Part shown: positions 1 through 10,777 of the stretch, piece by piece
Position numbering within the stretch: position 1 is the first letter of the stretch
Layout: each line of letters starts with the position of its first letter
Source: Posidonia oceanica
Taxonomy: Eukaryota; Streptophyta; Magnoliopsida; Alismatales; Posidoniaceae
Reading direction: 5' to 3'
DNA length: 64,000 nt
Assembly: GCA_037176725.1 (NCBI GenBank)
Contig: JAZBRS010000077.1
Coordinates: 8,308,001-8,372,000 of the forward strand
Notes under the pieces: model-generated
Database searches by the model: none
What the model was told of the DNA's origin: nothing
What the model saw: only the letters and a program-made list of their open reading frames with translations
Made by a program: the position numbers and the translations under genes

Positions 1-42
1 TGGGATAAATTCCTTGAATCTAGTCTCATTCATTTAGCCTTG

Positions 43-212
43 ATTCGCCATCATTGCACAAGATTTTAGCATTTGTTGCAGTAGTTGATTGCCAACTTTG
101 GAGACAACGTTCGACACTATAGTTCACAATTCGCCATCATTGCACAAGATTTTAGCATTTATTGCAGTAGTTGATTGCCAACTTTGGAGACAACGTTCGA
201 CACTATAGTTCA
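43..212. repeat. Tandem duplication, two copies of about 85 bp
   Basis: The segment beginning ATTCGCCATCATTGCACAAG and ending ACACTATAGTTCAC occurs at about 44-128 and again at 130-212 with almost no differences, so the duplication is recent. The second copy continues into the palindromic unit at 193-254; the first is cut just before it. Confidence 0.9.
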
Positions 213-254
213 CAGGGTCCAACGATTGGACCCTGTGGATCCTAACGTCCAACG
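193..254. repeat. Double-hairpin unit in the left LTR remnant
   Basis: The centre is a perfect inverted repeat: CACAGGGTCCAA (211-222), loop CGA, TTGGACCCTGTG (226-237). It is flanked by ACGTTCGAC (193) and GTCCAACG (about 247-254). The arrangement outer arm, inner arm, inner arm, outer arm and the TTGGAC/GTCCAA core match the units in the element A LTR. Confidence 0.7.
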
Positions 255-1218
255 CTCCATAGACAACAACAATTGTTACTACTGGATTATGTTGCCAATT
301 TTGGCTATCCTTCCAATCCTAGAACTAGCACAGCCATCCCACGACCTTATGAATAGGTGTGTACCTCAACCATGGGGGGGATGGGGGTCGGAATTTTGAG
401 ATTTTGAATCAAATTTTTGGAATGGATTTATTGCATTTTTAGAGAGGAACCTTTAGTTGGATTTTGAGAACTTAGGAGAGCAATACAAAAGAAAAAAAAA
501 GTCTCTGAGCTATGCATACACTCACACGCCTAGAGCGTGGTCTCGACGCCCCCATTGCGTAGATCATCACCTCTGTCACTTGACTTGCATGCATTGCAAC
601 AAAGGGGATTTTCATTGTTCTTTTCGATTATATGCATTTGTAGCTAGGCATTGCATTTATGCTAAGCCAGGGGCCAAACCCCTGGGTGCATATTTCATTA
701 TTTTATACAATGCTGTTTTGCTTTAGTTTGATTATTTGATGCTACGAAAACTAATTTACAGAATTGTTTCTCACTTATTTTGATAGGAGGAGGAAAACAC
801 TCACTCATGTGGGAAATCTTTGAGCGATGTGAGTATCGTTTCGAAGTAGCTAGAACCTACAACATCAATATCAATTTCTACAATACATCTCGAGGGCTAG
901 TGACAATGCAAACCATGAGTGGTGATCACAATCGACTCCCGAGTATGTAGAGCAAAGCAAAGATGGATCTTGATATGCATCTTAGATATAATCAAGTTGG
1001 GTGGCATTTGTTTTATCTTAGATATAATCAAGTTGATTCTTAAAATATATTTTACTGATAATTATGATTAGCCACAATTTAAACAAAAGAAATACAAAGC
1101 AAAGTACCAAACGAACATGCAATCACCCCCACTCAACAATACACCAGGAAAGCATTTGATGTACCTCCTAAAGAGAGAAATCAACGGAAATTAATGACAA
1201 AGCAGAGGATTAGCTCAC

Positions 1219-1379
1219 CAGAATTGCCACACATGGTGGCCCGGACTGAACAACCGTGGTTAGCAAACTTCCTTGTCAAAGCCGCTGCAAGTGCTGAGCT
1301 AAAATCACTACTCTCCCCCTCTGAAATTAGATTGTCCCGAGCAAGCATCCAAGTGTGAGCTAGCGCCAAAGCTTGTTCT
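1219..1379 (-). CDS. Unidentified orphan exon
   Basis: On the minus strand a 161-bp open stretch is bounded by a good acceptor (CTTATTTCAG before 1379) and donor (CTG|GTGAGC at 1219/1218). It is in phase 1 at both ends and encodes about 53 residues, including EQALALAHTWMLARDNL and SSALAAALTRKFANHGCS. The composition is that of an ordinary alpha-helical protein. I do not recognise the family and see no convincing neighbouring exons; downstream on this strand it runs into the LTR remnant. It may be the relic of a host gene truncated by insertion, or a chance open stretch. Confidence 0.3.
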
Positions 1380-1399
1380 CTGAAATAAGAAAGGTAGGC

Positions 1400-2780
1400 A
1401 AAATGAACGATGTCAAAATGTTAGGCAAAGTGAAGCTGAACAGAGGAATGAATACAAGGAGGATCAAAATACATGCATGCATCACGATTTAATCCTACCA
1501 CGGATCCCACATATATACCTCACTCTAAGGAATGCAAATAATCCTGAATGCGTCGATCACCCAATAGCCAATCGAATAATCGAGATTCTACACTACCATA
1601 AAAACTCAAAATTTGTCAATCAAGATTGTACGAGGACGAGGCATGTTTTCCTGCTCTTCTTTCAATAATACTAAGACCTCATTTGGAACTTTGTAAATGT
1701 AGAAATAAGATTCTCAGTTTTTTCCAGAAGTTGGTTTTTGAAAGTTTTTGTAGAAATTATATTTTAGGTTATCTTCAAAAATCTTGTTTGGTAAATAAAT
1801 ATGTATTGTTAGAAATTAGATTCTACTAACAGTTAAATTACATATCTCTCTCTTTCTCTAATCATAGATATAATAATTATAAAAATAATAAGGCTAGCAT
1901 TGTAATTATATACCTTATTTATCCAGTTTCTACTAGAAGCTTTCTCTAGCCAGCTTCTGAAAAATCATGAATTTACAAATAGTTTCCCTCATCCAGAAGC
2001 TGTAGTTTTTGTTTTCTAGTAGAAGCTTTCTCCAGCCAGTTTCTGGAAAATCATGAATTTACACGTAGTTTTCCTCATCTAGAAGCTGTAGTTTTTGTAA
2101 GAAATATGAGAGCTAGACCTTGTTTAGAACTACTTTTGTAGTTTTTTATGGTTTGTTAGAATCTAACCACTTAGAAGCCATCCAGAAGCAGTGGCATCCG
2201 TCACGGTGAGTTGCATTCTTATTACATGATCATCATTACCTATTTAACACGGTCAAATACAAATTTAGAACCTTAATTTCCCCTCTTTGAAGCTTGTTGA
2301 CAACCAAATCTTCGTCACATTCTGGATCATTGTTGTTCCCTTTCCTTTCGAGATTCATTGCCATTGATAGCGTGTGCAAGTTTCGGAATGAAACAATGAG
2401 TCTATCGAATGAACATGCATAAAGATTTACGAATGTATTGGAGCAATTTTTTTTGATACTAAGGTAATAATAATGTATTGGAGCAATTTCAATCTCAGAT
2501 TACACGCATCATCTCAAATTTGCAGCTACTAACCTTTAACCACACCAAACAAACATCTTGCCACTGTCTTTTGTTGACGATACGTAGAGAATATAACTCA
2601 AGGTGAATCACAATTAAATATGCAAAATGTGAATGAAAAACATTTTGAGAACGGAATTCTCCCTTTATGGTACAATACATGAGGGTTAGGTTCTTGAAGA
2701 ATTTACAAACAAAATCATTCCCAAATAAACCCTTAGTCTGCATGCAATCACGACCACCTCTGGATAGAAGTTAGAGCCAA
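1400..2780. other. AT-rich intergenic stretch with one tandem duplication
   Basis: No supported gene is visible between the orphan exon and the 3' end of the FYVE gene. The only structure I can see is the 86-bp duplication listed separately, plus direct repeats near 1674 (GACCTCATTTGGAAC) and 2115 (GACCTTGTTTAGAAC). This could be an old non-autonomous element, but no terminal inverted repeats or target duplication are evident. Confidence 0.4.
1926..2098. repeat. Tandem duplication, two copies of about 86 bp
   Basis: Copies at about 1926-2010 and 2013-2098 share CTAGCCAGCTTCTG / CCAGCCAGTTTCTG, AAATCATGAATTTACA and AGAAGCTGTAGTTTTTG. They contain short AGAAGC/GCTTCT inverted repeats. Function unknown. 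Confidence 0.85.
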
Positions 2781-2796
2781 GAGGAAAAAACCACAA

Positions 2797-2802
2797 TTTA
2801 TT
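2797..2802 (-). terminator. Candidate poly(A) signal of the FYVE gene
   Basis: AATAAA on the minus strand lies about 150 bp downstream of the stop codon at 2949-2951, a normal distance for a plant 3' UTR. Cleavage would fall around 2770-2785. Supported by sequence and position only. Confidence 0.4.
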
Positions 2803-2948
2803 ACAATAACAGAAATCGACATTATGCTTGTGATGAAGCCCCTGGTACATCAACCACCGTGTATAAATGGATAACTTACGTTACACTACTCATTTGAACC
2901 TCCTAACATTGACACTTTTCTGAAGCTCAGAAGATCATAATGATCATG

Positions 2949-5900
2949 CTATGAAGCTAATGAGAGAAGTTGTTTTTCAAGCTGTTTAGCTGAACGGAGT
3001 GCATCAAGAGCCTCAGCCTGCTTTCCCGCCTGTTTTAGGTTTAGAGCACGAAGCTTCTCTGCCTTAATCTGCTCTTCAAGATGATCTTTACTACTACTGA
3101 TACTTGTATTCTTACCAGTGTCCTTCCTGGCTTCTTGCTTGACTTGAGGTTTGGCTTCTGGTTTTGAAGACGCAAGCATACCAATATCAGCTTCTTGCCA
3201 ACCTATTGCTTTGAGGGCTGACATAAGTTGAGGATCGAGGAAACCCTCTACAGCATCTTCATCTGCTTTTACCACCGACTTGCAAGCATTAGGAGCATGA
3301 CTGTCCAGTTCTTCAATCTGAGATTCCAATTCCTTTGCTAATTCGAATTCAGCCTCAGATTCCTCCATCTTTCCTTCTCTTCGCAACTTCAGAGCACGAC
3401 GTTTATGAGCAAGAGACTCCTGCTGCAACTTGAACCGATTTCGACCAGATGTTGGTTTTTGAGGTTGAGAAGAGCTCCCCGGTACACTTTTTTGCTTGCC
3501 AGGTTTTTGAGGTTGAAGAAAGCTCTCGTGTACACTTTCTTGCTTGGCGGGATGATAAACAGAAGTAGATGTGTTTCTGCTATTGATATCAGCTTGTTGA
3601 TTCTCTCTATTAATGCTACCTTGTTGACTCTCTCCTTCTAACCTCTTTTCTAGGAGTTTTGCCTGTCGTAGTTCTTCTCGAGCTTCTTCCAAATTTCCCT
3701 CCCTCTTCAAAAAAAGAGCTTTCCTTTTACGAGCCAATACTTGCTCCTTCGGTGAAACAAATTCATGTGCCAAGTTTGCTTCAATGACTGGAACTTGGTT
3801 TATCTGAGGACCTCCATGTACAGTCTTTTCAACACCAAGGAGATTTGATGTCTGATCAGGAGTTTTATTGCAGCTAATAGTGTCTTGTTCAGAACCAAGT
3901 ACAGCATCTAATTGGACTGTTGAACCTGCAGGCTTCTCTTCATGTTTTATATGCGGAATAGGCAAAACCTTCTGTTCATTGCCTGTTAGAAAATCTATAA
4001 GGTTAGCAGGCGGGCTAACGTTGGGTATAGTGATCTTGATTTCCACTGGTTTTTGTTCTTCCATAGATCTGACTTCCTGCTCATCACTAGTGAAAGAATC
4101 CATGAAGTTTGCATGCGGGCTAGACATAGGTAAAAGCTCAACATTTTTGGTTGGTTGTGGGACCAAAGATTCAAATCGAGAAACTTCAGGGACAGAGACA
4201 GAAGATCTAACCAAGTCTGATGGATAATTTTCTTTCTTTAGATTTGGGCCCGAATATTCCACAATAACATTTCCTTTCTTTGGTGCAGTACCCATTAGCA
4301 AAGATAGCATGTCATCATCACGGTTCAGTATAAACCCAGTATCTTCCTGTTGACTACCAGGAACCAATGTAGTGAATCCATCAGATGTTTCAGCAATACT
4401 GGATGGCTGGACAACTTCCAAATCTGGAAGCAGGTTTTCGAGATCTTTGGTCTTTTTCAACTCCTCTGACTCTCCAACTTTCCCTTGTCTCCTCAAGGCA
4501 GGATCATTACTTTTTAAGTCATCCATTGACTTGATAGCACTTTCTGTTATGCCTATAGGTTTGACCTCCTTTTTTTCCTCACCAGCTCCTGTAACTGTTA
4601 AAGTTTCAGGCATCTTTACAGGAACCAAAATGCTAGAACCACCAGAGCTAGTCACAGTGTATTCAGATGGATGGGTGACTTCTGTCTCTGCTAATCGATT
4701 CTCAAGGTCCTTGGCCTTTATCAACTCTTCCTCTGCCTCCTCAGACTTCCCTTGCTGCCTCAAGCCAAGTGCTTTTCTTTTAATACCTAGGAGTTCCCTC
4801 TGGATTTCAGCTTTACCCCTAGCTTGCATTGCAGGCAGCGAAGAAATATTATAATCATGGATTGGTTGGTCATGCAAAAGTTTGGAAGACTTTTGTGTGT
4901 TTGCAAATTCAACACCTTCTTTCCATCCCAATTTCTCTAAAACTGAAAGTAATGCTGGGTCTTTCATGTCTTGTTCTGTTACTTCTGCCTCATCAACTTC
5001 TTTTAAAAAGTTCAACATTAAAGATGGATCTGGATGTGGATAATCTTTTATGGCATCTTCTCTAACCCCAGCACCCCTTGTCTTTATTAGATTTTCGGGT
5101 TTCTTTTCTGGAGCCAAAGAACCAGAGCCACCAGAGAACTTCTCAGCATATTCATATGGATGTGTGACTTCTGTCTCCGTTAACTCATTCTCTAGGTCCT
5201 TGGCCTTTATTAACTCCTCCTCTGCCTCTTGAGACTTCCCCTGTCTCCTCAGGGCAAGTGCCTTTCTTTTTACGCTTAGGAGCTCCCTCTGGATTTCAGC
5301 CTTATTCCTTGCCCTCCTTTTTGGTACCAAAATAGGATCACTAACAAATTTTGCCTGGTTGTGTGTAAGTTCAGAAGCATTTCCTCCACTTGTAGATTTG
5401 ACATCTTCTTTCCATCCCAAGTTTTCTAAAACTGACAACAATGATGGGTCTGTCATATCTTGATCTGTTACTTCTGCCACATCAGCTTCTTCTAATAGGT
5501 CCAATGCTAAAGATGGATCTTGATATGCATGAGCAGGTTTTAGTATACTCTTCTTACCAATGTTTGTTTCTACTAGTTTTGGTACAATGTCCATTTCCTC
5601 CAATTGATGCTCAAGATCTTTGCCCTTCTTCAACTCTTCTTCTGCTTCTTCTGCACGTCCTTCCCTTCTTAAAGCAAGTGCCTTCTTTTTCAAACTCAAA
5701 AGCTCTTTCTGAATAACTAGCTTATTTTTTCTTGGTAGTTTGCTGTCAGCCTCTGTTGCCATTGGACATTTCTCTGCAAGTGATTTTGAAACATTCAGTG
5801 AAGAAACTGGCCCAGACATTTGCTCCTCTGTCTGTGAATTCTGAAGGTCCCTTTCAAGTAGTTTGGCCTTTCTTAACAGTCCCATGGCTTCAGCCATATT

Positions 5901-8900
5901 ACCTGCCTTTTTCTGGTTGACTGCCTCCTTTTTCAGGGAGAGCACTTCGTCTTTTAGTTTTTCATTATCTACAGGAACAAATTGCAAGCTATGTCTATCT
6001 GGGTTTGGGTCAACATCTTCACTCCAACCAAATGATTTCAAAGTAGAAGCGATATCTGGATCATTCATATCATCATCTGTCACATCAAAGTTACAACCAA
6101 CAGCAAGGTCATCTCCTAGGCCGTTAAACTGATCAAAGTTTATACCAGGATCATGGGTGTCAAATGAATGCTCATCTTCTTTGCCATCATTTATATTCCG
6201 AATAAGAGTAGAAAGTTCATCATCGGAATCTTCAGCTTCAAGCAAAAGCTCCTGTTCCTCTAATTGTTTTTCTAAAATTTTAGCCCGCTTTAATTCTTCT
6301 TTTGCTTCAGCCATCTTTCCATCTTTCTTAAGCATAACAGCCTTTTTCTTATGAGCAAGGACTTGAGTTTTGTCAATGCTGCTCAATGCCCTATCTACAG
6401 GGGATGTTCGAGGAATTTCTCTAAGCAGTTTTGACAGTTCACTCTCTGCACTCAAACTTTCTGTCTTTTTATCTGTATCATGCAGATCAGCATCAGACCA
6501 GCCCAATTCTCTCAGTTCAGATGCAAGGTCATCTTTCTGTGCTTTACTTTTTTGAGAGGAAATCCTTTTGCTGTCAGCAACTGCTTCGTCTTCATTTGTT
6601 GTCTGGACTGATGCTAACCTGCGGTTCTTCCTGATTGTAATTTCCAAGGCAGTAGCCTGCCTCTCAAGCTCCTTTCCTCGCTTATAGGCTAGGAGTGCTT
6701 CCCCAGATTTTCCTTCTCCCTTCAAAACTTTGTACCTTTGTTTTTCTTCAGCAGCTTGTTTACGCAGCTCTTTAGGACTACTTGGCCCCAACTCATTCTG
6801 CACGGTAGATATACTTCTAATAGTATCTGCTACATCTTCAGAACATTTAGATTCTTCTTGCAAATTTGAACATGATGTGCTGCTTGCAACTCTTTTTAAA
6901 CTAGAGACTGGATTTAATTGGGAATCACCTGCAGATGAAGATGGATATGCCCCATCTGCTTCTAGAAGTTGTTTTACAATTTCGTCCTCTTTCTTTGGGA
7001 CAAGCTTCAAACTAGCTGCATGAAAACAGAAGGAGATAAAAATAGACATGGCAAGAAATCTGACAACATTTTTTTAATAAATAAAAGAATTTTAAGAAGG
7101 TAAATATGTGAAAGGATAAACATTTTCCTTAATTATATGAACAAATGAAATGGCAAAATTATGCAATGAATTTTTGCTTTTTATTTCACTTGTGCATGTC
7201 TTTATATCGTTACTACAATTTCAGTAGATTTATATTTGGTATGAACTTTTTTCCTTCAAAAATCATGAATATTGAGTAGGTATTGCAGGCAAGGAGCAAT
7301 CACAATTTCATAATCAAGGTGGTATGTAGTCAGCATCCTGTGAAATTGAATTAATCATGAGTGATACATATAATTACATTATTACATGACAAGTCTGACC
7401 TTTTGCTGTTCGAGTTTTGTATCCATGCCGTAACTGAAACCGAGCAGCATCCTCAAGCTTCTTGCAGGGGTCACATATTCGAACAGCTGAATCACCTTGT
7501 CCACGTAATATCATCCTTTGCTGAGTGCAAGTATTGCAAAACAAGCCTCCACATCTTCGGCAATGATGCTGTAATCAATAAACCACTTGGTGATAACTTA
7601 TATAAGTTATATAACAACAACATCTTCAGCAATGATGTTATGACAAATAAATCAGTTCATTAAGTTGAGGAAATAACTTATATAACAACCAAATCTTCGG
7701 CAATGATGCTATGACTAAAAAAGCAGTTCATTAGGGTGAGGACATAACTTATATAACAGTATGTATCTGTGAGTTTGAGAAGCATCTCACATATCTAGCC
7801 AGATTTCATCATCATTTTGGTACTGAAATGCCGCACTCCAGTTAGTATTGTGATTATATTATTTCACAAACTAGGAGTGCAAAAAGTTGAAAATACAGAA
7901 AAATAAATTTAAACTTAGTAGTTCATTAACATTTAGCGGTGGATAACTAAATATCAAAATCAGCACTCCTAGTGTGAAAATTATGTGAGACTTGTGATGC
8001 TATAGTACACCAGAGATTTTCCACTAACTGGTGTTTATTTGGGGAAAAAGGACTTCATGATTGGTGAACTTAATAAAGGGTACACACTCTTTGACAATAA
8101 GGTACACAAGAGCTTGAATCAACAAAAAAATACTGCATATTTAATGACTTTGAATTCATACTTGTATTGTACACGAGGTTCCCAAAGTTGGTAATTAAGT
8201 TTTTGTTAGGACAAGGCACTTCTTATAGATCATAAGATTAATTAGCCTTTAAAAGGGATTATTGACCTGATTAGTCAGCTGATATCCTTTAAAGCGATTA
8301 ATTGACCTGATAAGTCAGCCGACGAGAACTTAATCAATTGGTTGATCTGATCGACTTTGTGAACAGAGATTATGTGCATATATTAGAACAACAATTGTAA
8401 TTTATCAAGGCAAAGGTACCTAGAGTTCTGAAAACATGTGCCTTAAATTAATTAGAAGTTTAGAACAAATGAACTAAAATTTTAAAATCGCGTCAAGTTC
8501 ACCAATGAGATCGGAATCGACCCTACTAATCCTACATCACTTATTTTAAAAGAAAAACTTAGGAAGATAATATTGTCTGATATTAATCAAGTTATCCATA
8601 GAACAAAAAGGGAAAAAAACAAAAGAATAGACTATTATTATGTAACGATTTCTGGAATCTAGTTGGGAAGTAAAATTGAACCCTTTATTTCAAAGAAAAT
8701 CAGAATCATGAAATAGATTATAAAGAAGAGAGATCATAAAACAATCTTGTGGTGTCGATCCCGAGATGAAGTTTGTCGATCGTGGAACAAAGGAAAGGTA
8801 TTACGAAGCATAAAAAAGGGGAGGGAAGGTCTCACCTTTCGGTTGATGAAGGTGAACTGGGATGAACAGCCCTGACAGTGAGAGGCGTCGACGACCCAAT

Positions 8901-8949
8901 TCGCGCCTCGCATCGAGGGCTTCGCCGGTAATCCGATCTTCTCCAACAT
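2949..8949 (-). CDS. FYVE zinc-finger phosphoinositide-binding protein with repeated helical-hairpin modules (3 exons)
   Basis: Exons on the minus strand are 8949-8836, 7568-7400 and 7015-2949, with GT/AG junctions. They join in frame to 1449 residues. Residues 1-94 hold the FYVE finger: WVVD, then CQGC in exon 1, and RKHHCRRCG, CNTC and RICDPC in exon 2, giving eight zinc-ligand cysteines and the basic patch that binds PI3P. FYVE proteins act on endosomal membranes (family knowledge). Exon 3 is acidic and carries about ten charged hairpin modules of the type KRKALALRRQGKSQEAEEEL, several preceded by a D-P-x-L-L-S-V-L-E-x-L-G-W motif; this may be a TPR/MIT-like scaffold (inference). It resembles the plant FYVE protein exemplified by Arabidopsis At1g61690, from memory. 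The start chosen is MLEKIGLP, 38 residues before the first intron; an in-frame ATG 45 codons upstream (9084) lies in probable 5' UTR. No break is visible, and the gene is probably functional. Confidence 0.9.
4650..5310 (-). repeat. Coding tandem duplication inside FYVE gene exon 3
   Basis: Two successive blocks, about 4650-4980 and 5140-5470, encode near-identical modules. Shared pieces are AEIQRELL, KRKAL, EEAEEELIKAKDLEN, a TEVTHP tail and an upstream D-P-(S/A)-L-L-S-V-L-E-(N/K)-L-G-W-K-E motif. The similarity is clear in the DNA too (CTCCTCTGCCTC, AGTGCTTTTCTTTT), so this is an internal gene duplication that lengthened the protein. Confidence 0.7.
7550..7758 (-). repeat. Three tandem copies spanning the exon 2 acceptor and intron 1
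   Basis: A unit of about 69 bp starts at the exon 2 edge and is repeated at about 7550-7619, 7620-7688 and 7689-7758 (plus-strand core TCTTCGGCAATGATGCT, then CAGTTCATTA and AACTTATATAACA). Copies two and three put decoys of the first bases of exon 2 inside intron 1. The copy at 7689 keeps an AG directly before CATCATTGCCGAAGAT. Confidence 0.8.
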
Positions 8950-9051
8950 GCTGCGATTTTTTTCCCCACCAGAAATCTGTAGGACGAAGGAAGTGGGAAT
9001 TTTCGTTTGGAGACGCGGAGATGGACATTTTCCTGTCGGGTCGCTATTCTT

Positions 9052-9061
9052 GGTATTTATT
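9052..9061 (-). promoter_or_regulatory. Weak TATA-like box upstream of the FYVE gene
   Basis: AATAAATACC on the minus strand lies about 105 bp upstream of the chosen start codon, leaving a 5' UTR of roughly 70-80 bases. The match to TATAAATA is imperfect, so this is only a candidate. Confidence 0.25.
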
Positions 9062-9619
9062 CTGATCCTTGAAGATACTCCCATTTATACATCAATTCAT
9101 ATACTCTACGCTCGTTTACATTAAATAATATTAAAAAAAATAACTTATTATAAAATAACACTCCTCCAACACTTATTTCAAAAGTAGGTTTCGATGGATC
9201 TTAACGTGTCCACTAACCTATTAACAATTTTTTTTATTTTGAACAAGTTTCACATTAGAAACGTTGAATTCAACTAGGAGTAATATTAATCTAGCGGAAG
9301 GAGGTTGAAATTGAATTCAATTTTTTTAAATACCAAATGTGTATAGGGGAATTCAACACTTTACTCGTCGAGTTCTCTTCTATAGGAGTGTTAGTCTTTC
9401 AAGACTCTTCAAGGGATCCAAGCCAACTTATAAGAAGAATGGAAGACGAACAACACCAGTATGCAACCATGCACACCTCAAGATCCTCCATTCTTTGATG
9501 ATGCCCAACAACCAAATCCCCCCAAATAACACCATGCATCCAAGCCAACCTGTAGGAACGTGACACCATCAAACCAACGTGATCAAATCAAGAATAGGAG
9601 AAATCTAGGTAAAAGAAAC
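9062..9619. other. Intergenic stretch, no gene seen
   Basis: AT-rich sequence upstream of the FYVE gene that presumably includes its promoter. I see no conserved ORF, RNA gene or clear repeat. Confidence 0.4.
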
Positions 9620-9845
9620 AACCAAGATAAAAAAGGGTTGAGGAGTGGGTTCTTGGAGAAGGATTGGAAAGAGAACTAGTCAAAGGACTTCGGGAAGCAC
9701 AGGTAGGAGGTGACATTGGAAGGGCAGTTGTTGATGAACATGGTGATGGTGAAGGCCACCAGGTTGAGGACTACAAATACGAACACCACCCAGGTGTTGG
9801 CGACGAAGGAGTGGGAGTCGAAGAAGTGGATCTTGTCGATATGTG
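9620..9845 (-). pseudogene. Rhomboid-like (RBL) intramembrane protease N-terminal fragment
   Basis: Minus-strand translation gives a hydrophobic first transmembrane segment (WVVFVFVVLNLVAFTITMF), then INNCPS and, after an in-frame stop, FSFQSFSKNPLLNP. Plant RHOMBOID-like proteins have the same order: a W..WL.P first membrane helix, an N-[DN]-CP turn, then GRFSFQPL.ENPL.GPS. Only the N-terminal exon region is present, without the catalytic Ser/His helices. It has a stop where the family has Gly-Arg (LGRF), and no upstream ATG in frame. It is best read as a dead or transposon-captured fragment. Confidence 0.55.
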
Positions 9846-9859
9846 TGGGAGGTTTGTGG

Positions 9860-10777
9860 CAGGGGTGGCCTATGGGTCATGGATGTCAAGGTAGAGTGGG
9901 TCTGTGGAATATACTTTTCCATGGGTCATGGATTTGCTGGATGTAATGGTGCTCCCTTTCCAGCACTGGGCTAGAGGCTCAAGCTGCGTTGCAGTTCTTC
10001 CTGTTGGCTCTAGGCGCTCCTTTCCAACGCTGGGCTCGAGGCTGTTTGGAGATTGCTGCATCACGTGGGCTGTACCTTAGTGGTGGGTGCGTAGCGTTTT
10101 TGCACTTCACTATTTGCCTTGTCTGACAATGGGGGTTGTGCTTGACTCCAGTAGTGTTGGGATGCTTCGTGTATTATCTCTCGGTTGCATCATCTTTGGC
10201 ATGATTTCTCTGCATGATTGTCTCTCTTATGGTTCCTCTTGCGATGGTGGTGGCCTGCTCGATGTCGGCGTTGGGCTCGTGGCGACGGTTGCTGGACCAG
10301 CTGGGTTTTGGGGTTTCCCGAGGGGTCTAGGCTTGGGGCTTTTCTTTTGCCTCGTTGGTTCTCATCAGTTGAAGTGTTCCCTTGGTGCCTTTGCTCTAAG
10401 CTGTTATGGTGCTACTCTGCTGGTGAATCTCTTGCTCTTCAGATAGCCTGTTCGTCGTTACGTGGTGTGCTCCGGTGTTTGCGGCTTGTTCCCTATTTGT
10501 GTACCGATGCTTTGACAGGATGCTATCTGATTTGGATTCGCCTGGTGTAGATGCTCGGTGCTCCTCTAGCTGGTGTGCGCTGGTGCGGTTGCTGTCTTTG
10601 CCGTTTGCTGGTAGGGGATGCTGGTTTTTGTGTCCTCTCGCTGGCGGTGGTTGTTGCGGGGGCTTTCGTTTTTTCCGGTTGTAGGTTTTAGAGGTGGTGT
10701 CTGTTGCCTCTTGAGGCCGTGCCTGGGCGATGACGTGGCCATTTTGACTCACAAGGTCCGTTTTCTTTGATGATGAT
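9860..10777 (+). other. Unclassified sequence, possibly a LINE-like 3' region, left part
   Basis: No supported gene. G/T-rich plus-strand sequence with an imperfect local repeat (TTTCCAGCACTGGGCTAGAGGCT near 9957 and TTTCCAACGCTGGGCTCGAGGCT near 10020). Removing solo LTR S1 joins it to 14146-14520, which ends in an A-rich tract, so it could be the 3' part of a non-LTR element. No reverse transcriptase is visible. Confidence 0.25.

Larger units (their letters stand above)
1..950 (+). mobile_element. Worn LTR remnant of a Tat-type retrotransposon
   Basis: No gene is visible here. Several stretches match, in the same order, the LTR of element B at 52.3-53.7 kb: a GGTCGGAATTTTGAGA block near 385 (B near 52950), a CATTTGTAGCTAGGCAT / CCAAACCCCTGGGT block at 635-690 (B 53255-53310), and a GGAGGAGGAAAA block near 786 (B near 53425). 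It also holds a double hairpin at 193-254 like those in the A and B LTRs. Neither LTR end nor a target duplication can be seen, so the limits are approximate. It is probably a truncated or solo LTR of a related family. Confidence 0.55.

Noticed and set aside
211..237. A pre-microRNA hairpin
   Set aside because: The 12-bp stem with 3-base loop is far too short for a plant pre-miRNA.
1669..2180. A MITE
   Set aside because: Direct and short inverted repeats are present, but no terminal inverted repeats with a target duplication could be found.
3405..7023. Many plus-strand ORFs opposite FYVE exon 3
   Set aside because: Antisense shadows of a long, biased coding exon; no family similarity and no splice structure.
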